Origin: Psychrobacter cibarius
GTDB taxonomy: Bacteria; Pseudomonadota; Gammaproteobacteria; Pseudomonadales; Moraxellaceae
Reading direction: 5' to 3'
Assembly: GCF_016107535.1 (NCBI RefSeq)
Contig: NZ_JABASQ010000001.1
Span: 310,001 to 374,000, forward strand
Length of the DNA: 64,000 nt
Shown: in pieces, positions 19,495-28,436 of the stretch
Layout: each line of letters begins with the position of its first letter
Position numbering within the stretch: position 1 is the first letter of the stretch
Notes under the pieces: model-generated
The model's database searches: none
What the model was told of the DNA's origin: nothing
The model's input: only the letters and a program-made list of their open reading frames with translations
Position numbers and translations under genes: made by a program

Positions 19495-19774
19495 GTCTAT
19501 TCTCAAATTGAAGAAACACAGCATAAGTAACAATTGATATTAAAACTATAACTAAAAAATTGTAAGAAACGGAAAATATATGGCCATTATTGATTGTCCT
19601 GAATGCACACACAAAATTAGCGACCAAAGCGTCTCTTGTACTAACTGTGGGCTCCCAACTTCTAAAATGAAGTTTTTAATTAAATGCCCTGAATGCTCTG
19701 AGTCTATTAGTAATCAAAGCGCCTCTTGTACTAATTGTGGCTTTCCTATTGCTAAACCTGCACCGTTTAAAACT
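19126..19774 (+). repeat. Duplicated double-zinc-ribbon segment
   Basis: Bases 19126-19320 and 19580-19774 align without gaps and differ at about 14-16 positions by eye. The similarity stops in the linker, after which the two genes encode unrelated C-termini. This is a recent segmental duplication followed by tail exchange or replacement. Confidence 0.85.
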
Positions 19775-20032
19775 GTCCCACCTCCTTTGCCGACTCAAAA
19801 TTCTACTACTATCGTACGACTAAACAGTAGTAGAAAAAGTAAAGGTGTTGCAATATTGTTAGCTTTATTCTTAGGAGGTTTTGGGATACATAAATTTTAT
19901 TTAAATCAGGTCTTTTGGGGTATCTTATATCTATTGTTCTGTTGGACATTTATACCAGCAGTAATTTCTCTTTTCGAAGTAATCATACTATTGTTTATGA
20001 ATGAGTCTGAGTTCAATAGACGTTTTGGTTAG
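19580..20032 (+). CDS. Double zinc-ribbon protein with TM2 domain
   Basis: The 150 residues have two zinc ribbons (about 5-56), a Pro-rich linker (about 62-72) and a C-terminal TM2 domain of two hydrophobic helices (about 82-140). The TM2 hallmark GGFGIHKFYL is present between ILLALFL and the second helix. TM2 proteins are widespread in bacteria, and zinc-ribbon-TM2 fusions are common but functionally undefined. ACGGAAA precedes the ATG. Confidence 0.85.
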   Translation: MAIIDCPECTHKISDQSVSCTNCGLPTSKMKFLIKCPECSESISNQSASCTNCGFPIAKPAPFKTVPPPLPTQNSTTIVRLNSSRKSKGVAILLALFLGGFGIHKFYLNQVFWGILYLLFCWTFIPAVISLFEVIILLFMNESEFNRRFG

Positions 20033-20116
20033 CCAGCGTAGGCTAGCTGGATGTACAACACCCAATATCCAGACGTCAGATAAAGTCCAAACCAACCACT
20101 TTTCGATATTTCTTCG

Positions 20117-20152
20117 CAAAAAAAAGGCAAGTCGTTTGACTTACCTTTTTTG
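20117..20152 (+). terminator. Bidirectional terminator between converging genes
   Basis: aaaggcaagtc-gttt-gacttaccttt forms a hairpin with A runs on the left and T runs on the right. It serves the zinc-ribbon-TM2 gene (plus) and the M48 protease gene (minus). Confidence 0.9.
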
Positions 20153-20185
20153 TTAGTATTTACTGATTTGATAGCATTTACTGAG

Positions 20186-21040
20186 TTATTTACGTTTAAT
20201 GGTTCTAGTAGTTACTCCAGTCGTTGCCCCACTAGTTGCGTTAGCAGGTGCTTTAGCAGCCGCTTGATAAACTGGCGTAACCTCAGGTAAGAGTGCCTGA
20301 ATTTTAGCGATACGCTGCCCAGAGTTTGGATGGGTAGACATTAAAGTAGCTATGGTGTTGCTACGACCATTGGCAGCCTCCATTTTTTGCCATACTGCAA
20401 CGGCAGCTTCTGGATTGTAGCCTGCCTGCGCCATTAAGCGTAAACCACCCGCATCGGCTTGTGACTCTTGACTACGAGAAAATGGCTTATCAAGTCCGTA
20501 GTCACTAATCAAACCCAACGCATCATCACTTAACCCTGTTCTTGACTGTAGTTCAGCACCACCTAACTGCAGCGCTAAGCCTGTCAGAATTTTTTGCCCA
20601 GCATCTTTTTTACTGTGCTCAGATAACGCATGAGTCATTTCGTGTCCCATGATTGCAGCGATCTCTGCATCTGTTAACTGTAATTTTTCTACAATACCGG
20701 TATAAAAAGCCATCTTACCACCCGGCATTGCCCAAGCGTTTAATTCAGGTGAACGTATAACCGTGACCTGCCAATCAAAAGGAACGCCTGTTGTATTAGC
20801 GCGAACGGCGTAGGGCTTCATACGATTAAAGACGTTTTTAACTCGAATGGCGGTAGCAGAAGTATTATCTACCGCGCCTTGACTACTGGCTTTAGAGACC
20901 ACTTGAGAGTAACTTTTAGCCGCATCGGTATTTAATGTAGCCGTATCGTACCCTGCCATATCGGCGACCGTAGTACACCCTGCTAAAGTAGTAATAGTAG
21001 TCAGCAGTAAAGCATTTTTTATGTTATTAAAAGTGGTCAT
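20186..21040 (-). CDS. M48 family metalloprotease lipoprotein
   Basis: This is a zinc protease of the periplasm or outer membrane, LoiP/YggG-like, expected in envelope quality control. In 284 residues it has a lipobox LAGC (Cys22), the zinc motif HEMTH at 133-137, and the third ligand Glu in SQESQADAGGLRLMAQAGY. The pattern MSTHPNSGQRI near the C-terminus is typical of the family. The tail is Ala/Thr-rich and ends with a basic TIKRK. It is a single gene. Confidence 0.93.
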   Translation of the reverse strand: MTTFNNIKNALLLTTITTLAGCTTVADMAGYDTATLNTDAAKSYSQVVSKASSQGAVDNTSATAIRVKNVFNRMKPYAVRANTTGVPFDWQVTVIRSPELNAWAMPGGKMAFYTGIVEKLQLTDAEIAAIMGHEMTHALSEHSKKDAGQKILTGLALQLGGAELQSRTGLSDDALGLISDYGLDKPFSRSQESQADAGGLRLMAQAGYNPEAAVAVWQKMEAANGRSNTIATLMSTHPNSGQRIAKIQALLPEVTPVYQAAAKAPANATSGATTGVTTRTIKRK

Positions 21041-21581
21041 TAGACGTCCTGGTTGAGAGATGCAATTGAGTTAAATAACTGAGCTAAAGGCAATGAATTG
21101 ATAGACTTAACATTCCACTATCGAAATTCATGTCTTGCAACACATTAATTGAGAGCGACATATAATTGATAACGTAACTAAAATTCAATCAATATGTAAT
21201 TATCATGTAAGTAATGTGTCTAAATTATCGAGAAAGAGATTATCACTATAGAAAACAAAAGTCTATTAATTTTATAATCTATTATTTGTTTGATATTATT
21301 TGTTTGATATGACAAGCCCCAGCCAACCTCCATTTGAATCCTACAACTTTATTCTTTTAATTAGAATCGCTGCTCAGAGAGCAGCCTGCAATAGATCCCA
21401 CTAAATAAACGCTCGTATCACATTGATCACTCACGCAGCTACCGTACGTTCTATTTTTTCTTTGCCAGAAAAGTTTATAATTTATCGTAGCATCAAACAT
21501 AATATCCGATAATGTCTGCGCGTCAGCTCCCAGACCCTTTATAATAGCGTATCAATACCAACCAACCTGCGTATCTCACCC
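21041..21581. other. Intergenic region between the M48 gene and the thrE pair
   Basis: These 541 bp between divergent genes have no supported gene. A 14-bp perfect direct repeat (attatttgtttgat) occurs twice in tandem at 21281-21308. The rest is AT-rich to about 21300 and less so afterwards. Confidence 0.6.
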
Positions 21582-22370
21582 ATGACTTCTATCAGCTACG
21601 TAAAGCAGCAGCGCATTACTCGACTATGCGTGCGCTGCGGCTTACTCCTTATGCAGTATGGCGCTGAGTCTGCCGTGGTGGTGGACTTGTCCAAACGCTT
21701 GGGGCTTGCCTTGGGGATGAACAGCGTCGAATGTTCACTGAATTTTAACGCCATCACCCTGACGACCATCTGTGACGAGCGCTGTATCACCACCACCAGA
21801 GACACGATCAATCAAAGCATCAATGTCAATTTATTGGTACAAATTCAGCAAATTATCAATAAAACCGAAGCCATCGTAGACAGTACCGATTTGATTGACC
21901 GCACTACCCTTGCCTTTGATGAGTTAGATAAGACCGTATACCCAACGTGGCTGGTGGGCATATTTGTTGGTGCGTCTTGCGCAGCGTTTGCTTATCTGAA
22001 TGGTGGCAGTTGGTCGATTACCGCCGTGACATTTATTGCGGGTATGGTGGCGATGCTCACCCGTATTTATTTATCCAAGCACCACTTTAACTCTTTTATC
22101 ACGGTCATTGTGACCGCATTTATCGCCTCATTGATTGGGGCGACGACCTATTATTTTGATATTGGTAATAACGCCGATATCGCTGTTGCCTCCAGCGTAT
22201 TGCTACTGGTGCCCAGCTTTCCGTTGATTAACTCCTTATCCGATATCCTCAAAGGCTATGTCAATATTGGCGTTGGGCGTGCGGTCTTTACCTATATGCT
22301 GACCCTGTCCGCGTGCGTCGGTATCGTAATGGCGCTGGTTTTACTTCGCATACAGCATTGGGGGTTTTAA
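21582..22370 (+). CDS. Threonine/serine exporter, ThrE domain subunit
   Basis: This 262-residue protein is the N-terminal (DUF1212/ThrE) half of a split threonine/serine exporter. A cytosolic region (1-115) with the family LxxxGAESxxV-type motif (MQYGAESAVV) is followed by about five membrane helices (WLVGIFVGASCAAFAYL onward, VLLLVPSFPLINSLSDILKGY). Its partner starts 1 bp after the stop codon. The pair corresponds to the single fused ThrE of Corynebacterium. Direction and substrates are by homology. Confidence 0.88.
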   Translation: MTSISYVKQQRITRLCVRCGLLLMQYGAESAVVVDLSKRLGLALGMNSVECSLNFNAITLTTICDERCITTTRDTINQSINVNLLVQIQQIINKTEAIVDSTDLIDRTTLAFDELDKTVYPTWLVGIFVGASCAAFAYLNGGSWSITAVTFIAGMVAMLTRIYLSKHHFNSFITVIVTAFIASLIGATTYYFDIGNNADIAVASSVLLLVPSFPLINSLSDILKGYVNIGVGRAVFTYMLTLSACVGIVMALVLLRIQHWGF

Positions 22371-22371
22371 A

Positions 22372-22824
22372 ATGTGGTTTATCAAAACCGTCATACTGTC
22401 TTGTATCATCACCCTTGGTTGGACGCTAATGTTTAGCGTACCCAAACGCTATATCTTGCCGTGTTTACTGATGACCGCATTTGGCTTTGGGTTAAAGACA
22501 GCGCTCGTTTATCAACACATCCATATCGTGGTTGCTAGTTTTTTTGGCGCGATGCTTGCTAGCTTTTTGGGTGTATACTTTTCTAAGAAATATACTCTGC
22601 CACCTAAAGCGCTCATCTCGCCCAGTGTCATCTGTATGATGCCTGGTATCGCCGCCTATAAAGCAATGGTTAGTATGGTGCAGATTGGTTATTTCGGTTT
22701 TTCAGACGAGTTATTTAGCCAAATGATGGTGTATTTGTTTGAGGCACTATTTGTGACCTCAGGATTGGTACTTGGCTTGTCTATTCCAGGGCTGTTATTT
22801 TATAGACGACGTGCCATTGTTTAA
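22372..22824 (+). CDS. Threonine/serine exporter, ThrE_2 (DUF3815) subunit
   Basis: This is a 150-residue membrane protein of about five helices, the second half of the split exporter. It includes ISPSVICMMPGIAAYKAM, the ThrE_2 signature region with a Pro-Gly turn. The ATG is one base after the previous stop codon, so both proteins should be made together. Confidence 0.88.
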   Translation: MWFIKTVILSCIITLGWTLMFSVPKRYILPCLLMTAFGFGLKTALVYQHIHIVVASFFGAMLASFLGVYFSKKYTLPPKALISPSVICMMPGIAAYKAMVSMVQIGYFGFSDELFSQMMVYLFEALFVTSGLVLGLSIPGLLFYRRRAIV

Positions 22825-23012
22825 GTAAGTTTAAATGGTGGGCTATTTCTGCCTAAATGCTTTTATATTCTGATGCTAGCTGGTACATCCTCATAAGCAA
22901 AACCTTGTAAGATTAATAATGATACCCATTACAATAGAGTTCAAAACAACAGAATTAAAAAATAATAGACGGCAAAATTGCACCAACATGCATTGACTAA
23001 AGAGACTTAACC

Positions 23013-24368
23013 ATGACAAAACATTATGACTATATCGCCATTGGCGGCGGCAGCGGTGGCATTGCTTCAATCAACCGTGCGGCGAGCTATGGCAAAAAAT
23101 GCGCCATTATCGAAGCTAACCAGCTGGGCGGCACTTGTGTGAATTTGGGCTGTGTACCTAAGAAAGTAATGTGGTATGGCGCACAAGTTGCCGAGGCGAT
23201 TCATAAATATGCGCCAGACTATGGCTTTGATGTGGATATTAAAGGTTTTGACTTTCAAAAACTGGTACAGAGCCGTCAACAATATATCGAAAATATCCAT
23301 CGCTCTTATGACAATAACTTAGCCAAAAATGGCGTAGAAGTGATCAAAGGCTTTGCCAAATTTGTCGATACCAATACTGTAGAAGTGAATGGCGAACTGA
23401 TTACCGCTGACCATATTTTAATTGCCACCGGCGGTCACCCGATTCAGCCAGATATCAAGGGCGCAGGATACGGCATCGATTCTGACGGCTTTTTTGCGTT
23501 GAATCATTTGCCAAAACGCGTGGCAATTGTAGGAGCTGGATATATCGCTGTTGAAATCGCAGGCGTATTGAACAGTTTAGGCGCTGAGGTACATTTGTAT
23601 GTACGCCAGCACTCGCCGCTGCGCTCATTTGACCACAGTGTAGTAGAGGCATTGCTCATAGAGATGGAGCAAGACGGTATTCAGTTGCATACCAATACCA
23701 CGCTCACGGAAGTCAATAAAAACGAAGATGGCAGCCTGACTTTGTGTACCGAAAATGGCAGCCTAGACACGACAGATTGCTTGATTTGGGCGATTGGTCG
23801 TGCGCCATCGACAGACAATATCAACCTGCAAGTGACGGGTGTAGAGACGACCAAGTTTGGCAAAATTAAAGTCGATAAGTTTCAAAATACCAATGTTAAG
23901 AACATCTATGCGGTCGGCGATATTATCGAAAACAGTGTGGATTTGACGCCAGTAGCTATTGCAGCAGGTCGTCGTCTTTCAGAGCGCTTGTTTAACAACA
24001 AGCCTAATGAGCATTTGAACTATACGTTAATACCGACGGTTATCTTTACCCACCCTGCCATCGGAACGATTGGCTTGTCTGAAATCGACGCGGTTGAGCG
24101 CTATGGCAAAGAAAATATCAAATGTTATAAATCGACCTTTACCTCTATGTATAGCGCGGTGACCCAGCATCGTCAGAAGTGTATGATGAAACTGGTGTGC
24201 TTGGGCGATGAGGAAAAAGTCATTGGTCTACACGGTCTTGGCTTTGGTGTCGATGAGATGATTCAGGGCTTTGCCGTCGCCATCAAAATGGGCGCGACTA
24301 AAGCGGACTTTGACAATACGGTTGCCATTCACCCAACTGGCTCAGAAGAGTTTGTGACAATGCGCTAG
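23013..24368 (+). CDS. gor: Glutathione-disulfide reductase
   Basis: Gor reduces GSSG with NADPH to keep the thiol pool reduced. The 451 residues contain the FAD motif GGGSGG (about 12-17) and the redox disulfide in [13 protein letters not shown] (Cys42, Cys47). The NAD(P)-binding [11 protein letters not shown] follows near 175, then the second FAD motif YAVGDI. The catalytic His-Glu pair is in HPTGSEEF near the C-terminus. Length matches E. coli Gor (450). AAGAGA precedes the ATG and a strong terminator follows. Confidence 0.96.
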   Translation: MTKHYDYIAIGGGSGGIASINRAASYGKKCAIIEANQLGGTCVNLGCVPKKVMWYGAQVAEAIHKYAPDYGFDVDIKGFDFQKLVQSRQQYIENIHRSYDNNLAKNGVEVIKGFAKFVDTNTVEVNGELITADHILIATGGHPIQPDIKGAGYGIDSDGFFALNHLPKRVAIVGAGYIAVEIAGVLNSLGAEVHLYVRQHSPLRSFDHSVVEALLIEMEQDGIQLHTNTTLTEVNKNEDGSLTLCTENGSLDTTDCLIWAIGRAPSTDNINLQVTGVETTKFGKIKVDKFQNTNVKNIYAVGDIIENSVDLTPVAIAAGRRLSERLFNNKPNEHLNYTLIPTVIFTHPAIGTIGLSEIDAVERYGKENIKCYKSTFTSMYSAVTQHRQKCMMKLVCLGDEEKVIGLHGLGFGVDEMIQGFAVAIKMGATKADFDNTVAIHPTGSEEFVTMR

Positions 24369-24397
24369 TTTGATAGAAAGACCGGGCTAAATTAGTA

Positions 24398-24431
24398 GAA
24401 AGGCTACCCTTAATGAGGTAGCCTTTCTTTA
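24398..24431 (+). terminator. Bidirectional terminator after gor
   Basis: A perfect 11-bp stem gaaaggctacc/ggtagcctttc (24398-24408, 24417-24427) is followed by TTTAT. It serves gor and the converging lipoprotein gene ending at 24448. Confidence 0.92.
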
Positions 24432-24447
24432 TAGATAATGACTTGCA

Positions 24448-24909
24448 CTACTTGCTACAAGTCCCTTTTATGCCGAGTTTGAGGTCAGCGATTGCTTCCC
24501 TGCCTTCACTTTCAGGTACCAGTTTAACACCCGCACCACCAACAATTAAACCTGGCTTAATATATTGCTTTACAAAGTAGTTATTACCCGCTGTAGTATC
24601 AATCATTAAATCGTTAGGAGAAAATTCAGATTCGGTAGAAACTTTGTGCTGCATATTGCCCAGTACTTCATGATAGAAAAAAGTGCCTCGTGCAGTTTCA
24701 CCAATACATTCATCATCTACCCACACATCTTTCTTTAGAGCTCCACCCACCACACTATTGCTACGATAAATATATAGACCAGCATTGTTGGCACTAGGTG
24801 CTTTCACTTGCTTGAGTACGCTAGATACTTCGATATTTTCAGTGGGTACAGAAGCACAACCGGCAAATAGTATTGATGTAATCGTTAGAAAAGCGATTTT
24901 TTTTAGCAT
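24448..24909 (-). CDS. DUF2846 family lipoprotein
   Basis: The 153 residues have a signal peptide and lipobox FAGC (Cys18). The mature domain matches the DUF2846 pattern: AGLYIYRSN, then WVDDECIGETARGTFFYHEV and GNNYFVKQYIKPG. The family is a small beta-rich periplasmic or outer-membrane domain without known function. It is followed on the same strand after 84 bp by nothing but the terminator; another lipoprotein gene lies upstream. Confidence 0.85.
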   Translation of the reverse strand: MLKKIAFLTITSILFAGCASVPTENIEVSSVLKQVKAPSANNAGLYIYRSNSVVGGALKKDVWVDDECIGETARGTFFYHEVLGNMQHKVSTESEFSPNDLMIDTTAGNNYFVKQYIKPGLIVGGAGVKLVPESEGREAIADLKLGIKGTCSK

Positions 24910-24993
24910 TTTATCTCTCTAAGAATAAAGTGAATGTGACTTGAAAATTCTGATGATTTTGTTATGAGTAACTTTAAAAAACATAGCTCTGCT

Positions 24994-25362
24994 TTAATTA
25001 CCTAATACCCATTCATCGTTCACTTGATAAACCTTGAAATTGGTCTTGTTAGTGCGGCTCTCCCCCGCGATTGTCTGAGTGATATCAGCGGTACACATAT
25101 AAGTATTGTCGCCCTCAACAGTATCACAGTTGATATTCTCGACGCGTTCAAGCTTTGGCATCATACCCTCCATCATGCCGCTCATCGCCTTTGCCATCTC
25201 ATCATTGCCTGCGTTCGCCATCGCATCGTCCATCATACTATTGGCTTGCTCGTATTGTGCCTCGATTAACGCTTCAACTGTGCTTTCAGAAGGTGCATTA
25301 GAGCATGCGACAAATAGCGGTGTTAGTAATGCCATGACTGCCAGTTTTTTCAGATTAGTCAT
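24994..25362 (-). CDS. Small lipoprotein, unknown
   Basis: This 122-residue lipoprotein has a lipobox FVACSNA (Cys20). A Met/Ala/Glu-rich helical part (30-75, with DEMAKAMSGMMEGMM) is followed by a beta-type C-terminal half with a Cys pair (INCDTVEGDNTYMC) that probably forms a disulfide, ending VNDEWVLGN. No named family is recognised. It is 84 bp upstream of the DUF2846 gene on the same strand and may be co-transcribed. Confidence 0.72.
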   Translation of the reverse strand: MTNLKKLAVMALLTPLFVACSNAPSESTVEALIEAQYEQANSMMDDAMANAGNDEMAKAMSGMMEGMMPKLERVENINCDTVEGDNTYMCTADITQTIAGESRTNKTNFKVYQVNDEWVLGN

Positions 25363-25564
25363 CTCAATCTCAATGTACCTATAATGTTACTTCACTATAC
25401 AGAATTACTTATAAATACCCAACTTAATTTTAGAATAAAAGGTTAGATTTATGATGAATAGATTTAATAATTTAATGAGATGAAGGAATTAACGGGCGGT
25501 GCATACTGACAGTACATTCACGATACTGCTATGATGTGGTATTCAAAACCGTTGCGAGATAACT

Positions 25565-25771
25565 GTGTGGCAGGTGTACTTTTTTATATTACCGATTGGT
25601 CTGGGAATTATGACCTTGGCAGCAAGTTTGTTGTTTTTGTTTGCTTATCTGATGTCTGATGACAATGCCACGCGCTTGCCCGCTTTTAACTGGTTCAAGC
25701 GCTTAATTATCGTGGCATTTATCTTGCTAAGTGTTGGGCTGTTTATGACCTTTGGTCATTTTTGGGGTTAA
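25565..25771 (+). CDS. Small two-helix membrane protein, unknown
   Basis: This 68-residue protein starting at GTG has two clear transmembrane helices (about 5-30 and 45-65) separated by a polar loop (SDDNATRLPAFNWFKR) and ends GHFWG. It is the only plus-strand gene between two minus-strand genes and converges on the acetyltransferase. The function is unknown. The hydrophobic pattern and position support it as real. Confidence 0.6.
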   Translation: MWQVYFFILPIGLGIMTLAASLLFLFAYLMSDDNATRLPAFNWFKRLIIVAFILLSVGLFMTFGHFWG

Positions 25772-25801
25772 TAAAATCAGCCTTTAAACATTCAAGATTT
25801 T

Positions 25802-26425
25802 TCAATGAACCATTTTTTCTAATTCTAACAATTCCAAATCCTCACGTTTTGGCTCACCATTATTGCCGTCATTTGGAAATGGCATTTTATTACCATTTAG
25901 CTCATAACCTCGGCGCTGATAGTAAGCCAACAGCTCAGGACGATGACTCAAAATAGACATGGTCAAACGAGCGGGACTTTTATCAGCGGCTTGCTCATCT
26001 GACTGTAGATGACGAGTCGCAAAGGTTTCTGCTGCTTGCAAAATTACATTGCCAACGCCCTGCCCCTGCAGCTCTGGATCTACCGCAAACATGCCGATGT
26101 AGGCTTTGTTATTTGAGTCAGCATCGGTTTTGATATCGACAGCGATACAACCGAGTATCTCACCCGTTTCCTCTCCATCACGGTCACCCGTTGTCGTTTT
26201 TGGATAAACGAAGTAATAGTGATTAGGGTCATTAATCACGGCAGCGAGCTCGGCTGACGTGGTTCGAATACCGCCAATTAAATCTGCCTCATTGGTCCAA
26301 CCTGCGGTCTCGCGATAACAGCGATTTAATAATTGCTCAAGTGCACTAATATCATCGGCTTGCGCTTGTCGCAAAAACACGGACTCTCTCTCCGAGTTAT
26401 TTTTATCTATAATGTTTTTATTCAT
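25802..26425 (-). CDS. GNAT family N-acetyltransferase
   Basis: This predicted acetyl-CoA-dependent acetyltransferase has 207 residues. The frame is open farther upstream to 26632, but that would overlap the oxidoreductase gene. The ATG at 26425, with AGGAAAGGA upstream, gives the usual GNAT length. Motif A is visible in FAVDPELQGQGVGNVIL (acetyl-CoA pyrophosphate loop), and the C-terminal YYQRRGYEL is the classic GNAT end. The substrate is unknown. It lies 91 bp downstream of the Rieske-FAD gene, perhaps in one operon. Confidence 0.85.
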   Translation of the reverse strand: MNKNIIDKNNSERESVFLRQAQADDISALEQLLNRCYRETAGWTNEADLIGGIRTTSAELAAVINDPNHYYFVYPKTTTGDRDGEETGEILGCIAVDIKTDADSNNKAYIGMFAVDPELQGQGVGNVILQAAETFATRHLQSDEQAADKSPARLTMSILSHRPELLAYYQRRGYELNGNKMPFPNDGNNGEPKREDLELLELEKMVH

Positions 26426-26516
26426 ATTATAATTTTTCCTTTCCTTGTTTGTATTAAAAAAAACTGACCCAAATCGATAGGTCAGCCTTAATAGTAATAT
26501 GTATCCATCTTGAGTA

Positions 26517-28169
26517 CTAGGGCGATAACGCCTGTGCTTGGTCGATAATATTAAATCCTGCCTTAAGCTGTGCACGCGTTGGCGCATGACCACGGCGGAG
26601 CAGTTCAGAAAAGGCAACCAATTCTTTATCACGCCCTAAAGTGCTAGCCGCACTAGCACGTGTGTCTTCCCCGTCATCATCAAAGTAGTATTCGATATAA
26701 TCTAATGTATCTGGCGAACCAAACAAGATATTATGATCGGGTGTCGCGACATGTCCACTATAGCGTAGGCTTTTGCCATATTGCATCGTCCAAAAGAAAG
26801 GGATGCGCGCGGCGAGCGAGCTGACACTATCATCATTTAATATCGCAGACGCAGTCACTAAGCCATGTTGCAAGGCCACGCGCCAATGTTCGATGCGCAT
26901 GCGCCCCATTTGCCCAGAAGCTTTTGCAATATCACCCAATGCATAAACCCTTTCACGCAGCTGTAAATGCTCATCCACTTGCACGCCATCTGGCGCGTTT
27001 ACTTCTTCGAACAGCTCTATACGTGGTGCTACGCCAGTCCCTAAAATAACGATATCTGCATCAACTTGCTCACCACTCGCCAGCGTGACGCCGCCCACTT
27101 GTGAAAAGGTTTGTTTTTCTTCTTCATTCTCAGACTGGTTAACAACCCTTTTGACCTCAGTGATTTCATTGACCCTGGCATCAAAGACAAATTGAATCCC
27201 ATTTTCTTCATGCAGCTTGATCAGCGCATTACTGACGGTTTCGGAGACGATATTTCCCATTACCCGATGATCTTGTCCGATGACGGTAATAGAAGCCGTC
27301 GTGCCTGCTTGTGCCAATGCGGAAGCGACCTCCATACCGATAAAGCCAGTACCGATAATAACCACACGCTGGTCATGACTGGCCGCTTTTATCAATTTGG
27401 CATCATCCATACTACGCAGCGTATAAACGCCATCAAGCTCAGCCCCTTTAAAAGGCGGTATCTTTGGCTCAGCGCCTGTTGCAACCACTAAAAAATCAGC
27501 AGTTTGTCTGTCACTACGACCCTTTTTATCTTTAATGATAATGGTACGTTCATTGGGCAATACTTCGCTGACAGTTTGATTCAAGCGTAAATTAATATCG
27601 TGTTTGCTCGCCCAATCTGCACCCCCTAGTAGAAGCTTCTCTTCAGGCATATTGCCCGCTAAAAATGCTTTGGACAATAATGGACGGTTATAAGGAGCTT
27701 TATCATCAGCACTAATCAAGGTGATTTTGCCGCCATAGCCAGTGTTACGCAGCTGATGCGCTGTCATAAAACCTGCTGCGCCGCCGCCCACGATGAGAGT
27801 ATGCGTATCGATAAGCTTATCATTTGCAATCTGTTTATCTCTCTTCGCTGAAGTATTCACCGTCAAGCTGTCGCCATTATCGGTCACTTCATATTGAGTC
27901 AATCCTGCTGTCGCGACTGGCTCTAATAGCGTCCCATCGCGGCTATCAAAAGTTGCATGATGCCAAGGACAGACCACGCGATTGCCACAACGTAATCCTG
28001 TGCCTAAATCTGCGCCTGCGTGCGGGCATTTGCCATCGAACGCCTGAAACTCATCGTCGTCGCGGGTGATTAAAATGATACTATCATCATCTTGCTTGTA
28101 AGATTTCATGCCGCCACTGGCAATATCAGCCTTATTAATAGTCACTGTGTCAATCGTTGCATTGGTCAT
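26517..28169 (-). CDS. Rieske [2Fe-2S] and FAD-dependent oxidoreductase (AIF-like)
   Basis: This 550-residue flavoprotein has an N-terminal Rieske domain, with ligands Cys48-x-His50 and Cys67-x2-His70. A pyridine-nucleotide-disulfide-type FAD/NAD domain follows (about 120-440) with GGGAAG, ATGAEPKIPP, IGTGFIGMEVA and YALGDIA. A reductase C-terminal domain completes it. The architecture is that of AIFL/apoptosis-inducing-factor-3-like and ferredoxin-reductase proteins. The electron acceptor is unknown. AAGGAAG precedes the ATG. Confidence 0.9.
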   Translation of the reverse strand: MTNATIDTVTINKADIASGGMKSYKQDDDSIILITRDDDEFQAFDGKCPHAGADLGTGLRCGNRVVCPWHHATFDSRDGTLLEPVATAGLTQYEVTDNGDSLTVNTSAKRDKQIANDKLIDTHTLIVGGGAAGFMTAHQLRNTGYGGKITLISADDKAPYNRPLLSKAFLAGNMPEEKLLLGGADWASKHDINLRLNQTVSEVLPNERTIIIKDKKGRSDRQTADFLVVATGAEPKIPPFKGAELDGVYTLRSMDDAKLIKAASHDQRVVIIGTGFIGMEVASALAQAGTTASITVIGQDHRVMGNIVSETVSNALIKLHEENGIQFVFDARVNEITEVKRVVNQSENEEEKQTFSQVGGVTLASGEQVDADIVILGTGVAPRIELFEEVNAPDGVQVDEHLQLRERVYALGDIAKASGQMGRMRIEHWRVALQHGLVTASAILNDDSVSSLAARIPFFWTMQYGKSLRYSGHVATPDHNILFGSPDTLDYIEYYFDDDGEDTRASAASTLGRDKELVAFSELLRRGHAPTRAQLKAGFNIIDQAQALSP

Positions 28170-28436
28170 AAGTCTTCCTTAACAGTTATAATGGTTCCCT
28201 GAATCAAACGTGTTGAAAATAACTCTATCGCATCAGCCAGTTTCAACGAAAAACACCATTCCCGATACGTTTATTTAAATGTTTTTTTAAAACGCTATCC
28301 ATTGATAGTAACAAGACACTTTCGCACACGCTGTTTTTTTGTATGTTTCCTGCGTTGCAAAACGTAATCGTTAACTGTTAATCCCTATGCTTACCTATTC
28401 TTTTTAAATCTTATCCTCAACATAAAAGACGACTTT

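Noticed and set aside
21309..21404. Plus-strand 31-codon frame before the thrE pair
   Set aside because: There is no ribosome site and the composition is ordinary; it is not enough to call.
25762..25956. Plus-strand frame of 64 codons after the two-helix gene
   Set aside because: It is antisense to the GNAT coding sequence, whose C-terminal motif is recognisable.
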